DNA of 18,568 nucleotides from Bacillota bacterium (lineage in GTDB: Bacteria > Bacillota_I > Bacilli_A > MOL361 > Turicibacteraceae). Shown here one piece after another: positions 6,694 to 13,347 of this stretch. The translations under genes and the position numbers were made by a program. Where the stretch lies: contig DNGE01000144.1 of the NCBI GenBank assembly GCA_003486705.1, positions 29,148 to 47,715 of the forward strand, written 5' to 3'. The notes beneath the pieces are model-generated. The model saw only the letters and a list, made by a program, of their open reading frames with translations. It ran no database searches and had not been told where the DNA came from. The first letter of the stretch is position 1, and every line of letters starts with the position of its first letter.

Positions 6694-7857
6694 ATGAGTA
6701 CATATATTATATTTAATCAGTTTGAAGAAGAAAAAATAATCTTAACAAAACAACTTATTGCTGAATGGATTAGTCGAGGTCATATTGTTATTTATTATAG
6801 TGGGCTTAAATATAAGCAGGAAATAAAAAAAATGGGCGCAGAATTTCGAGAGTATCCGGTTGTCTGTCAACCATATTTTCAAGATAATAAACTCAGTCCT
6901 TTTAATCAAGGAAAAGAGCAATTTCACGTTCATGAGCAGATAGCTAAGCGACTAGAAGAAGAAGTTGTTATTGAACAACCTACGTGTATTGTATATGATA
7001 GCGACTGTTTATTTGCAAAAATGATTGCGAAACAAGCTAATATTCCTGCGGTATGTTTAATAGCAGGTTATGTTTTAACCGATCAACAAATGGAGGACTT
7101 CAAGGAAACATCGAATAATAAATTAGAACAACTTAAGCAATATGTTAGTGATTTTATGCAAAAGATTGAAGTTGTTTCGACTAAAGGTGAAAGTGCGCAC
7201 AGAGTCGAGGGGAAATCGTTTAATGAATTAAATTTAATTTGTACCTTTAAAGAGTTTCAACCGTATGCAGCATTATTAGATAAGACATTTGATTATGTGG
7301 GATATCCGATTGATTATCAGACTTCGTCGATTGAAACCATCCATTGGGATTCTTTTAAACCGCCATATACTTATGTATCAATGACGCATAAAACATTATT
7401 GTCTGAAGCTATGATACAACAGTTGTGCGTAGTTGATGGAACGGTGTTAATTGATACTGAATGTATTTATAATGAACATAAATTAGTCGACTTACCACAT
7501 TCAATAAAGTTAATAAATCATAAGTTAAGTGAAAGTGATTGGGATCATTTAGATATAGTCATTACGGATGCAGGCTTGAATCTAACTCATTTAGCATTAA
7601 AGCATGGCGTTTTGCAACTTGTATTTCCGAAGACGGAGCTACAAGGGCTAATGGCCTCACGAATAGAATCGTGTTTACTTGGCATTTGGTGTGATGCGTG
7701 TGATGGGGAGACGATTAAGCAATCATTCGACTTGTTATTTAATTATGAACGCTATAAGGCTAATGCAAAGTTGTTTGCAACATCGTATGCTAAAAGTGGT
7801 AGTGGTCGTAAAATGATGCTTAAAATAGAAAAATTTTTAAAGGGAAATAACGTTTAA
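6694..7857 (+). CDS. MGT/YjiC-like GT-B glycosyltransferase with a degenerate donor motif
   Basis: This 387-aa cytoplasmic protein has the two-lobed GT-B layout of macrolide/UDP-glucosyl transferases. The first strand and helix (STYIIFNQFEEEKIILTKQL) and AEWISRGHIVIYY are typical of the YjiC/MGT family. The C-terminal donor site is recognisable at residues 287-320 (DIVITDAG, then LKHGV, then PKTELQ) but is altered: the family HGG becomes Asp292-Ala293-Gly294, and the usual DQ pair before the helix becomes TELQ. Either activity is retained with a changed donor, or the protein is a diverged, possibly inactive, relative. I chose ATG 6694 because the mapped promoter would start the RNA at about 6683; the in-frame GTG at 6685 would be almost at the 5' end and overlaps the AGGTG. 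It is monocistronic. Confidence 0.8.
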   Translation: MSTYIIFNQFEEEKIILTKQLIAEWISRGHIVIYYSGLKYKQEIKKMGAEFREYPVVCQPYFQDNKLSPFNQGKEQFHVHEQIAKRLEEEVVIEQPTCIVYDSDCLFAKMIAKQANIPAVCLIAGYVLTDQQMEDFKETSNNKLEQLKQYVSDFMQKIEVVSTKGESAHRVEGKSFNELNLICTFKEFQPYAALLDKTFDYVGYPIDYQTSSIETIHWDSFKPPYTYVSMTHKTLLSEAMIQQLCVVDGTVLIDTECIYNEHKLVDLPHSIKLINHKLSESDWDHLDIVITDAGLNLTHLALKHGVLQLVFPKTELQGLMASRIESCLLGIWCDACDGETIKQSFDLLFNYERYKANAKLFATSYAKSGSGRKMMLKIEKFLKGNNV

Positions 7858-7860
7858 TAA

Positions 7861-7895
7861 AAAAACTCATGTCCAGTGCATGAGTTTTTTGTTTT
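7861..7895 (+). terminator. Intrinsic terminator after the glycosyltransferase gene
   Basis: AAAAACTCATG (7861-7871) pairs with CATGAGTTTTT (7879-7889), loop TCCAGTG, then T residues. Confidence 0.92.
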
Positions 7896-7959
7896 CTAAA
7901 AAGCAGTAGCTATTAATGAAATTGTGTCAATTTTGAGTAAAAAATGTGTCTTTTTGTAG

Positions 7960-7988
7960 TTGTTAAAATTTTACAAGTGTGTTAAAAT
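7960..7988 (+). promoter_or_regulatory. Promoter of the MFS transporter gene with overlapping dyad
   Basis: TTGTTA (-35, 7960-7965) and TAAAAT (-10, 7983-7988) are 17 nt apart. The -35 sits inside TTGTTAAAATTTTACAA (7960-7976), a palindrome broken by one extra T. The ten bases TGTTAAAATT recur directly at 7961-7970 and 7980-7989, 19 bp apart. Both patterns could be regulator sites. The leader would be about 85 nt. Confidence 0.65.
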
Positions 7989-8080
7989 TACTACTATTAG
8001 TTTAATTTACATCACATATTACCTAATGTTTTTTAAATGGTTTAGAAATCAATTAGCATCTGAATAATTGGGGGAGTTAG

Positions 8081-9337
8081 ATGGAGAAAGCATTGAATGT
8101 AAAACAAATTAGTATAAAAGAACTAGTCATTAACCGAAGCTATATTAAAGTACTATTAGCAACACTAGTCTCTAGATTTGGTGATTCAATTGATGCTTTA
8201 GCTTATAGTTGGATGGTTTATATGTTAACAGGGTCGAAAGTTATGATGGGGAGTATTTTAGCCGTGAATGCGATACCGTCTATTTTCTTTAGTGTGTTCT
8301 TTGGAGGGATATTAGATTATCTATCAAAGAAAAAAGTAATTATTATAGGTGATATTGCGAGAGGGCTTGTTGTTTGCTTGACAGCCGTTTTGTTTTTAAC
8401 AAAACAGTTACAACCTTGGCACTTATTTGTATTAACGTTTGTTACATCAACAATAGAGGCATTTGTTAAGCCGTGTAAATCAACAATTATGCCGATGATT
8501 TTAAAACATGAGGAATTAATGGCTGCTAATTCGTTTTATAATAGTGCCTCTTCATTTGCTGAATTAGTGGGGATTGGTCTTGCGGGTGTAATAATTAGTG
8601 TGTTTGGAATAGCTGGCGCTTTATTTATTGATGGGCTGACGTTTTTTATCTCATGCTTAATTATGAGCACAGTTAAAATACCAAAAACGATGTTAGAGGG
8701 GTATACGTTTACGATTAAAGAGTATTTTAGTAACTTGAAAGAAGGGATATCGTTTATCACCTCAAAGTATATGTTTGTTTTTTGTATGATAGGTTTACCA
8801 CTGATGAACTTTTTAATTACACCTATTAATGTATTAGAACCTGTTTACGCTAATGAAATTATGAAGGCGGGACCTGAAGCAATGAGTATGATTGGGATGG
8901 GACTAACACTTGGAATGATTTTAGGTGGAATTATTTTAGCCCAGTATGGAAGTCAAATTCAAGGTAAAAAACTTTGTGGGATTGGATTGTTAGTGTTTGG
9001 TTTTGCGTATGCAGGGTTAAGTTTGCCTGCTATTATTACCTTGGATCGTTGGTTAGTATTTGCCATACCAACAGTTTGTTTTTTTATTATCGGATCATCC
9101 ATCCCATTTATTTCAACACCTCTTTCAACTTATTTAATGGGAAATACGCCAAAACATTTATTGGGACGAGTTATATCAGTATTTACGATGTTTTCATCAG
9201 CCTCAATTCCAGTTGCTGCTTCATTAACGGGCATTATTTCCGAGGTAATACAAATTTCAACATTGTTTACCGGAATGGGGCTAGGTGTTGTAGCTTGTGC
9301 AATTTTCGTTTTAAGCAGTCGTAACATTGATTTTTAA
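8081..9337 (+). CDS. MFS transporter, drug-efflux type
   Basis: This 418-aa polytopic membrane protein resembles the MFS_3/MefA-like drug-efflux branch of the major facilitator superfamily. It opens with the typical NRSYIKVLLATLVSRFGDSIDALAYSWMV first-helix region. The loop between helices 2 and 3, GGILDYLSKKKVIIIGDIARG (near residues 73-93), is a motif A variant. About 12 hydrophobic segments are visible, with a longer central loop near residues 205-222. Such proteins export macrolides, tetracyclines, siderophores or peptides by proton antiport; the substrate cannot be named. The ATG follows GGGGGAG (8070-8076) at short spacing. The gene is alone, with its own promoter, and is convergent with the minus-strand operon. 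No resistance gene or regulator is adjacent. Confidence 0.87.
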   Translation: MEKALNVKQISIKELVINRSYIKVLLATLVSRFGDSIDALAYSWMVYMLTGSKVMMGSILAVNAIPSIFFSVFFGGILDYLSKKKVIIIGDIARGLVVCLTAVLFLTKQLQPWHLFVLTFVTSTIEAFVKPCKSTIMPMILKHEELMAANSFYNSASSFAELVGIGLAGVIISVFGIAGALFIDGLTFFISCLIMSTVKIPKTMLEGYTFTIKEYFSNLKEGISFITSKYMFVFCMIGLPLMNFLITPINVLEPVYANEIMKAGPEAMSMIGMGLTLGMILGGIILAQYGSQIQGKKLCGIGLLVFGFAYAGLSLPAIITLDRWLVFAIPTVCFFIIGSSIPFISTPLSTYLMGNTPKHLLGRVISVFTMFSSASIPVAASLTGIISEVIQISTLFTGMGLGVVACAIFVLSSRNIDF

Positions 9338-9348
9338 TTAAATAAGAA

Positions 9349-9393
9349 AAAGACGTGAATCAACTAAGGATAACTTAGTTGATTCACGTCTTT
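9349..9393. terminator. Bidirectional terminator with a 20-bp perfect stem
   Basis: The left arm at 9349-9368 (begins AAAGACGTG) is perfectly complementary to the right arm at 9374-9393 (ends CACGTCTTT), with loop GATAA. It lies between convergent genes. The T-tract is good for the minus strand and weaker (CTTTACTCTTT) for the plus strand. Its right end overlaps the stop codon of the minus-strand 114-aa gene. Confidence 0.92.
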
Positions 9394-9736
9394 ACTCTTT
9401 ACTACGATAAAGTTTAATATCTAATGTATCATCTGTTTTTGTAACATTTACCTCATCGGTCATCATTCCGATTAAGGCTAATTCATTGTTAGTGCAAATA
9501 TCTCCTGCAAGCTCCCAATAACATTCTTCCATCTCGATTTGTTTTTCTGTGTTCAGATATTTAATTAATTGACGAATTTTTTTAACATGTTTTTGATCAT
9601 AATTACATGTTAAATGAATCTCGAACTGATTTAATTGTTCATTGATTCGAACATTTATATTCGTCGCTCCAATGGTGAAAAAGTAATTGATGAGCTCATC
9701 AGTGATTTTTGATATACGTTTATATGGTGAAATCAT
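9392..9736 (-). CDS. Hypothetical 114-aa protein coupled to the DUF1576-type gene
   Basis: I do not recognise this family. The protein is soluble, without a signal peptide or membrane segment. Residues about 1-35 (RISKITDELINYFFTIGATNINVRI) and the following strand (FEIHLTC) resemble the helix-plus-strand start of a GHKL-type ATPase fold, and the middle is helical and charged. No N-, G1- or G2-box is present, so ATPase activity is not supported. The C-terminal part (ELALIGMMTDEVNV, then DDTLDIKLYRSKE) looks like two strands of a small alpha/beta domain. Its ATG overlaps the TGA of the upstream membrane-protein gene as ATGA (9733-9736), and an AAAGGA Shine-Dalgarno (plus coordinates 9746-9751) lies inside that gene. 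Coupled translation suggests a partner or regulatory subunit of that membrane protein. Confidence 0.8.
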   Translation of the reverse strand: MISPYKRISKITDELINYFFTIGATNINVRINEQLNQFEIHLTCNYDQKHVKKIRQLIKYLNTEKQIEMEECYWELAGDICTNNELALIGMMTDEVNVTKTDDTLDIKLYRSKE

Positions 9737-11007
9737 GCGTTTGTATCCTTTCGAAAAGCTTCAATTAGTGGTACTAAAATAGCAGCGACAAGTCCGGCTG
9801 AAAATCCATTGTTGTATAAGTTTAAGCCGCTGTGTAGTTCTCCGACATGTAATACGACAGAAGAATGAATAAATCCTGCGATAATTCCGTAAATAGCACC
9901 AAATTCTCCAGCAATAGGTGCTAGTGCCGTTCCGAATAAGGCTGCTAATAAAATGGAAGGATCATTAATTGAGAAAATCTTGATATAGGATCCAAGCACA
10001 ACCCCAATCATAATAGGAACAATGTTTTTAATATGTTTACCAAATGCACCAAATCCAGCAACAGCGAATATTCCACCCATCGTTGGACCATTTAAATCAC
10101 CATTAACTCCAATAATATAAGTTGTGGCAATAAGGCCATTAATTCCAATATTAATGAGTGTCGCAGAAAATCCTTCTAATATAACAAAATCGCTGACTAA
10201 GCGTCCAGGATGTCTTAATATTTTTTTGTAACGGTACCAAGCCTTATCATTTGATATTAATCCAATGATAACTAAGGTGATAAATAAGACGTATAAGTAG
10301 GAAGCTAAAATTTGATTGTAGCCTGTTCCCCAAATAAGTTGTGTTGAGGAAATGTATCCGAATGATTTGAATAAGGCGACTAAGATTGTAATAATGATAC
10401 CTGCTGTGAATCCAACATTGTATAAGTTATATCCTTGGTGTATGCGTAGAAAGTGTGTTCCAAGCGGGGGTAAAATAAACCCTACAGCAATTCCAAATAA
10501 GATTCCAAGTGGTAGCCTTAAAATAAACGGCAAATCAAAGTGGAAAATAATTTCTGTTACAATGGGAGCCATTGCCGTTCCAAATAACGCGAGGTAGATA
10601 TATTTAGAAAATTTTTGTTTATGATATTTCGCGTAAAAATAGACACCCGCAATAATAGCCCAAACATTTAATATGTTTTTTCCAAGGAATGAGAAACCGG
10701 CAATGAGGAAAAGAGCAGCATACGTGGCACCATTAAAATGAATTTTGTTTTTATAACAAATTTGGGTAAAAATGAGTGTTAATAATCCAGAGTTTATAAA
10801 GGCTGCGCCAATGCCTCCTATCACAATATAGTCAGTGATTAAAGCATCTGGATGAATAATAATTTTGAAAAGACCTACCATACTCTCATTTATTGGAGAT
10901 ACTACAAATCCAAATCCAATGAGCGATAAGGCAAAACAAACCATTAAGACCATTTTGTCTTTATCGGTCCATGTTTTATTTTTGAGCGGCCTGCCATCGA
11001 TATTCAT
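9733..11007 (-). CDS. DUF1576-type membrane protein with internal duplication
   Basis: This 424-aa protein has roughly 10-12 membrane segments and looks like the DUF1576 family of unknown function; that assignment is from memory of the family. It is built from two homologous halves. TDYIVIGG (58-65) matches SDFVILEG (272-279), GATYAALFLIAGF (93-105) matches GPTMGGIFAVAGF (307-319), LFGTAMAPIVTE (141-152) matches LFGTALAPIAGE (357-368), and GYNLYNVGFTAG (192-203) matches GLNLYNNGFSAG (394-405). Such gene-internal repeats are typical of transporters and channels with pseudo-twofold symmetry, so transport is a reasonable inference, substrate unknown. The ATG is preceded by AAAGGAG (minus strand, 11016-11022). 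It is first in a two-gene operon and divergent from the FNT gene. Confidence 0.82.
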   Translation of the reverse strand: MNIDGRPLKNKTWTDKDKMVLMVCFALSLIGFGFVVSPINESMVGLFKIIIHPDALITDYIVIGGIGAAFINSGLLTLIFTQICYKNKIHFNGATYAALFLIAGFSFLGKNILNVWAIIAGVYFYAKYHKQKFSKYIYLALFGTAMAPIVTEIIFHFDLPFILRLPLGILFGIAVGFILPPLGTHFLRIHQGYNLYNVGFTAGIIITILVALFKSFGYISSTQLIWGTGYNQILASYLYVLFITLVIIGLISNDKAWYRYKKILRHPGRLVSDFVILEGFSATLINIGINGLIATTYIIGVNGDLNGPTMGGIFAVAGFGAFGKHIKNIVPIMIGVVLGSYIKIFSINDPSILLAALFGTALAPIAGEFGAIYGIIAGFIHSSVVLHVGELHSGLNLYNNGFSAGLVAAILVPLIEAFRKDTNA

Positions 11008-11025
11008 TTATCAATCTCCTTTCAG

Positions 11026-11067
11026 ATAAGTTTATCTTTCTATTATAATATATTAAGTTAAACTTAT
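11026..11067. repeat. 9-bp inverted repeat flanking the DUF1576-type promoter region
   Basis: ATAAGTTTA (11026-11034) and TAAACTTAT (11059-11067) are perfect inverted copies, on either side of a TATAAT on the minus strand (plus 11042-11047). The same TAAACTTAT occurs again at 11272-11280, just before the FNT Shine-Dalgarno. These may be binding sites for a regulator acting on both divergent genes. The copies could also reflect AT richness. Confidence 0.4.
11042..11047 (-). promoter_or_regulatory. Candidate -10 box for the DUF1576-type operon
   Basis: The minus strand reads TATAAT here, about 35 nt before the start codon. I could not find a good -35 at 16-18 nt, so the call rests on the -10 alone. 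Confidence 0.35.
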
Positions 11068-11207
11068 ATATATTAAAGAACGATAAGATGTTGAATAAAA
11101 ACGCTTATTTTTTTGTTACTTTCAACAAAAACTTAAATAAAAAGAGGATTAAAAATGGTCGGTGTAAATTGCTAAACGGTTACAAAAAATAATACATCTA
11201 TATGTTA

Positions 11208-11236
11208 TTGTGAAAGCGTAGTAATTATAGTATAAT
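11208..11236 (+). promoter_or_regulatory. Promoter of the FNT transporter gene
   Basis: TTGTGA (-35, 11208-11213), 17-nt spacer and a perfect TATAAT (-10, 11231-11236). The predicted RNA starts near 11243, giving a leader of about 57 nt. The 11008-11207 stretch before it holds only the divergent promoter region, an AT-rich TTTTTGTT/AACAAAAA hairpin (11110-11131) and no open reading frame with a ribosome binding site. Confidence 0.82.
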
Positions 11237-11299
11237 GGCGTGTGGAAAAAATGATTACGAACAAAAAAGTATAAACTTATTTGGGTGGAGGAATTAAGT

Positions 11300-12067
11300 A
11301 TGCAACAAATGTTATCGCCTAATGAAATGGCAAAGGCTACTGTTGGAGTTGGAAAGTATAAAACGTCAAAGAAAAATAGCATTGTGTTTTTATCTGCTGT
11401 TTTAGCGGGGATGTTTATTGGATTTGGTTACATTGGGTATTTAATTGTATCTGGTGTTATTGCAGATCCTGGAATTGGAAAAGTTCTAGGAGCGGCTGTA
11501 TTCCCAGTTGGATTAATGTTTGTTTTAATTGCTGGAGCTGACTTATTTACTGGTAATACATTAATTACTATGGCATGGTTTACGAAAGATATTACATTTA
11601 AAGATGTTGTAAAAAACTTAAGTATTGTTTGGTTAGGGAACTTAGTCGGAGCATTAGCATTAGTTTTAGTGATGTATGCTAGTAACACATTCTCAGGTTC
11701 TGTTGCTGAAGGAGTTATTCACTTAGCTGAGAAAAAAGCTCATTTAAACCTTGTTGAGTTATTAACTCGTGGGACATTAGCTAATGTTATTGTGGCTGTT
11801 GCTGTTTTCATGACATATGCAGCGAAAGATGTTGCAGGGAAAGTGTTAATTTCATGGTTCCCAATTTGGTTGTTTGTTATTACTGGATTTGAACATAGTA
11901 TTGCAAACATGTTTGTGATGCCAATTGGAAAATTATTAGGTGCTGACATTACGTGGGCACAAATTGCTGGGAATATTATTCCAGTTACAATTGGAAATGT
12001 TATCGGTGGTGTCATTATTACATCTGCCTACTATTTCTTATTCTTAAAAGATAAAAACGATCATTAA
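11300..12067 (+). CDS. Formate/nitrite transporter (FNT) family channel
   Basis: This 255-aa protein is a six-helix pentameric anion channel of the FocA/NirC family, which moves formate, nitrite or related small monovalent anions across the cytoplasmic membrane. Family features visible are the N-terminal LSPNEMAKATVGVGKYK, ADLFTGN (80-86, with Thr84 at the FocA Thr91 position), the GNLVGAL helix (113-119), GFEHSIANMF (196-205, central His199 conserved) and the final NIIPVTIGNVIGG (225-237). It is close to FocA in these motifs; whether it prefers formate or nitrite is not decidable here, and no pfl or nir gene is adjacent. The start is ATG 11300, eight nt after GGAGG (11287-11291); the in-frame GTG at 11285 is inside that site. 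It is monocistronic, divergent from the DUF1576-type operon. Confidence 0.92.
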   Translation: MQQMLSPNEMAKATVGVGKYKTSKKNSIVFLSAVLAGMFIGFGYIGYLIVSGVIADPGIGKVLGAAVFPVGLMFVLIAGADLFTGNTLITMAWFTKDITFKDVVKNLSIVWLGNLVGALALVLVMYASNTFSGSVAEGVIHLAEKKAHLNLVELLTRGTLANVIVAVAVFMTYAAKDVAGKVLISWFPIWLFVITGFEHSIANMFVMPIGKLLGADITWAQIAGNIIPVTIGNVIGGVIITSAYYFLFLKDKNDH

Positions 12068-12071
12068 TTAT

Positions 12072-12100
12072 AAAAGCAGCCGTTTGGCTGCTTTTTATTT
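12072..12100. terminator. Terminator between the FNT gene and the convergent small membrane protein gene
   Basis: AAAAGCAGCC (12072-12081) and GGCTGCTTTT (12086-12095) with loop GTTT, flanked by T on the plus side and A on the other, so it can act in both directions. It touches the stop codon of the minus-strand gene. Confidence 0.93.
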
Positions 12101-12397
12101 TTTATTGATAAAATAATAAGTTAATAATGTTCGAAATGAAAGAAAAAGGCTGATTGGGACTAAAATATAAAGGGTATAGACTTTAAAAATTAAATCAAGA
12201 AAGCCCCCAACGATATGAATATGATAACTTAATAACCAAGTTGTGCTAGTGCAGCAGATTATAAGGAGGGAAAAGGTGCTTGAAAGTTTAAGTGATTTTT
12301 TGAAATATTTAGGCGGTAAGAAGATATAGATTAAACAGACAAAAGCCAAAATCATCGTTAAAATAATCCAACAATTTGCAAACTGAAGTGTAAGCAT
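12095..12397 (-). CDS. Small hypothetical membrane protein (100 aa)
   Basis: I do not recognise it. Three hydrophobic segments are visible: about residues 9-28, 38-58 and 66-88, with a basic loop (PPKYFKKSLK) after the first and a basic tail (YYFINKK). There is no signal-peptide cleavage site or lipobox. The ATG is preceded on the minus strand by GAAAGGGG (plus 12405-12412), and a TATAAT lies at plus 12438-12443, giving a leader of about 34 nt, which supports a real gene. Its end coincides with a bidirectional terminator shared with the FNT gene. It is divergent from ruvA. Function unknown. Confidence 0.65.
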   Translation of the reverse strand: MLTLQFANCWIILTMILAFVCLIYIFLPPKYFKKSLKLSSTFSLLIICCTSTTWLLSYHIHIVGGFLDLIFKVYTLYILVPISLFLSFRTLLTYYFINKK

Positions 12398-12437
12398 GAA
12401 AAGTCCCCTTTCATCTTAAGTTTAGGTGTGTCACTTT

Positions 12438-12443
12438 ATTATA
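12438..12443 (-). promoter_or_regulatory. Candidate -10 box for the small membrane protein gene
   Basis: The minus strand reads TATAAT, 40 nt before the start codon. The -35 is weak. The rest of 12398-12521 shows nothing else I can identify. Confidence 0.35.
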
Positions 12444-12518
12444 TTCAGTGTGGGGAATCTGTTGATAGAAAAGCGAAGTAAACGTATGTTTGAACTTCTT
12501 TTTTAGTTTAGGCAAGTA

Positions 12519-12527
12519 TGATATAAT
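12519..12527 (+). promoter_or_regulatory. Extended -10 promoter of ruvA
   Basis: TGATATAAT: a perfect TATAAT (12522-12527) with the extended TGn element and no good -35. The transcript should start near 12534, about 20 nt before the ruvA ATG. Confidence 0.65.
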
Positions 12528-12554
12528 GTAAGAATATTAAATTGAGGTGATTTT

Positions 12555-13121
12555 ATGTTCGCATATTTAAAAGGAACCGTGGCTTATTTTGCCCGCGATT
12601 TCGTTGTGGTTGATGTTAATGGTGTTGGGTACAAAGTATTTACAGCGAATCCATATGAGTTTAGACAAAACGAATCGGTTCAAGTGTTTACGCATCAAGT
12701 TGTATCAGAAAATGATATGAGTTTATATGGATTTAAAACAATGGAAGAACATGATCTGTTTATTAATTTAATTAGCGCGCGTGGAATTGGGCCAAAGACA
12801 GCTTGTGCTATTTTAGCTATGAAGGATATGGCAGGGTTACGTCATGCTATTGAATCCGGAGATGCAAAATACTTATGTAAGTTCCCAAAAATCGGGCCTA
12901 AAACAGCGCAACAAATTATTTTAGATTTAAAAGGTAAGATTGTCATAACAGATGGTCCTTTATTCCAAAATAGTAGCTTAACTGAAGCAATTGAAGCGCT
13001 TCAGGCACTTGGATACTCAGATAAAGAATTGACAAAAATCAAAGAAGCATTTAAAGATACAGATGCTTCAGTGGATGAAATTATTAAAAAAGGTTTACAA
13101 TTAATGATGAAGCAACGTTAA
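12555..13121 (+). CDS. ruvA: Holliday junction branch-migration protein RuvA
   Basis: RuvA binds four-way DNA junctions as a tetramer and loads the RuvB motor to drive branch migration in recombination and repair. The 188-aa product shows the three expected parts. An N-terminal OB-fold begins MFAYLKGTVAYF. Two helix-hairpin-helix motifs follow at about 73-87 (ISARGIGPKTACAIL) and 110-123 (FPKIGPKTAQQIIL). A C-terminal three-helix RuvB-contact domain occupies about 140-188 (EAIEALQALGYSDKEL), after a short linker. The acidic-pin region near residues 54-60 (MSLYGF) is ordinary. The ATG is preceded by GAGGTGA (12544-12550). It heads the ruvA-orf64-ruvB unit; the usual Firmicutes resolvase partner RecU is not in this window. 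Confidence 0.97.
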   Translation: MFAYLKGTVAYFARDFVVVDVNGVGYKVFTANPYEFRQNESVQVFTHQVVSENDMSLYGFKTMEEHDLFINLISARGIGPKTACAILAMKDMAGLRHAIESGDAKYLCKFPKIGPKTAQQIILDLKGKIVITDGPLFQNSSLTEAIEALQALGYSDKELTKIKEAFKDTDASVDEIIKKGLQLMMKQR

Positions 13122-13136
13122 GGGGGATAACGCGAC

Positions 13137-13331
13137 ATGGGGGAATTCTTACAAAAAGTAAATCCTTTTGGGATTGGAGCTGCATTTTTAGACTATTGCA
13201 TTAATCAAAAGTGGATTGTAACAAAGATGGATGAACATCAACTTCATTATTATTTAACAGCTGAAGGAGAAGCAGCACTACATTCAAATTTTGGTATTGT
13301 CCTGAATGGATGCGCCAAATTAGAAGATTAG
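13137..13331 (+). CDS. Small hypothetical protein between ruvA and ruvB (64 aa)
   Basis: I do not recognise a named family. The ORF lies 15 nt after ruvA and 16 nt before ruvB, in the same direction. A good Shine-Dalgarno (AAGGGGG, 13120-13126) is placed ten nt before the ATG. The segment from about residue 17 to 50 (FLDYCINQKWIVTKMDEHQLHYYLTAEGEAAL) resembles the last helix and wing of winged-helix proteins, where YYLTxEGxxxL is common; this is inference from pattern only. It lacks a signal peptide and membrane segment. ruvA and ruvB are directly adjacent in many bacteria, so an inserted gene is noteworthy. It may be a DNA-binding accessory of the RuvAB motor or simply a passenger. Confidence 0.75.
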   Translation: MGEFLQKVNPFGIGAAFLDYCINQKWIVTKMDEHQLHYYLTAEGEAALHSNFGIVLNGCAKLED

Positions 13332-13347
13332 GAAAGAAGGTGGCATT

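Noticed and set aside
8974..9324. Plus-strand 116-aa ORF inside the MFS gene
   Set aside because: Out-of-frame shadow of the transporter, without a ribosome binding site, rich in Tyr/Phe/Cys as expected for a shifted membrane-protein frame.
10352..10597. Plus-strand 81-aa ORF opposite the DUF1576-type gene
   Set aside because: Antisense shadow; low-complexity composition and no ribosome binding site.
11110..11131. TTTTTGTT/AACAAAAA hairpin as a terminator or riboswitch part
   Set aside because: It is AT-only apart from one pair per arm, and no gene ends there; weak and probably compositional.
11428..12015. Two minus-strand ORFs opposite the FNT gene
   Set aside because: Antisense shadows of a strongly supported gene; no Shine-Dalgarno or promoter.
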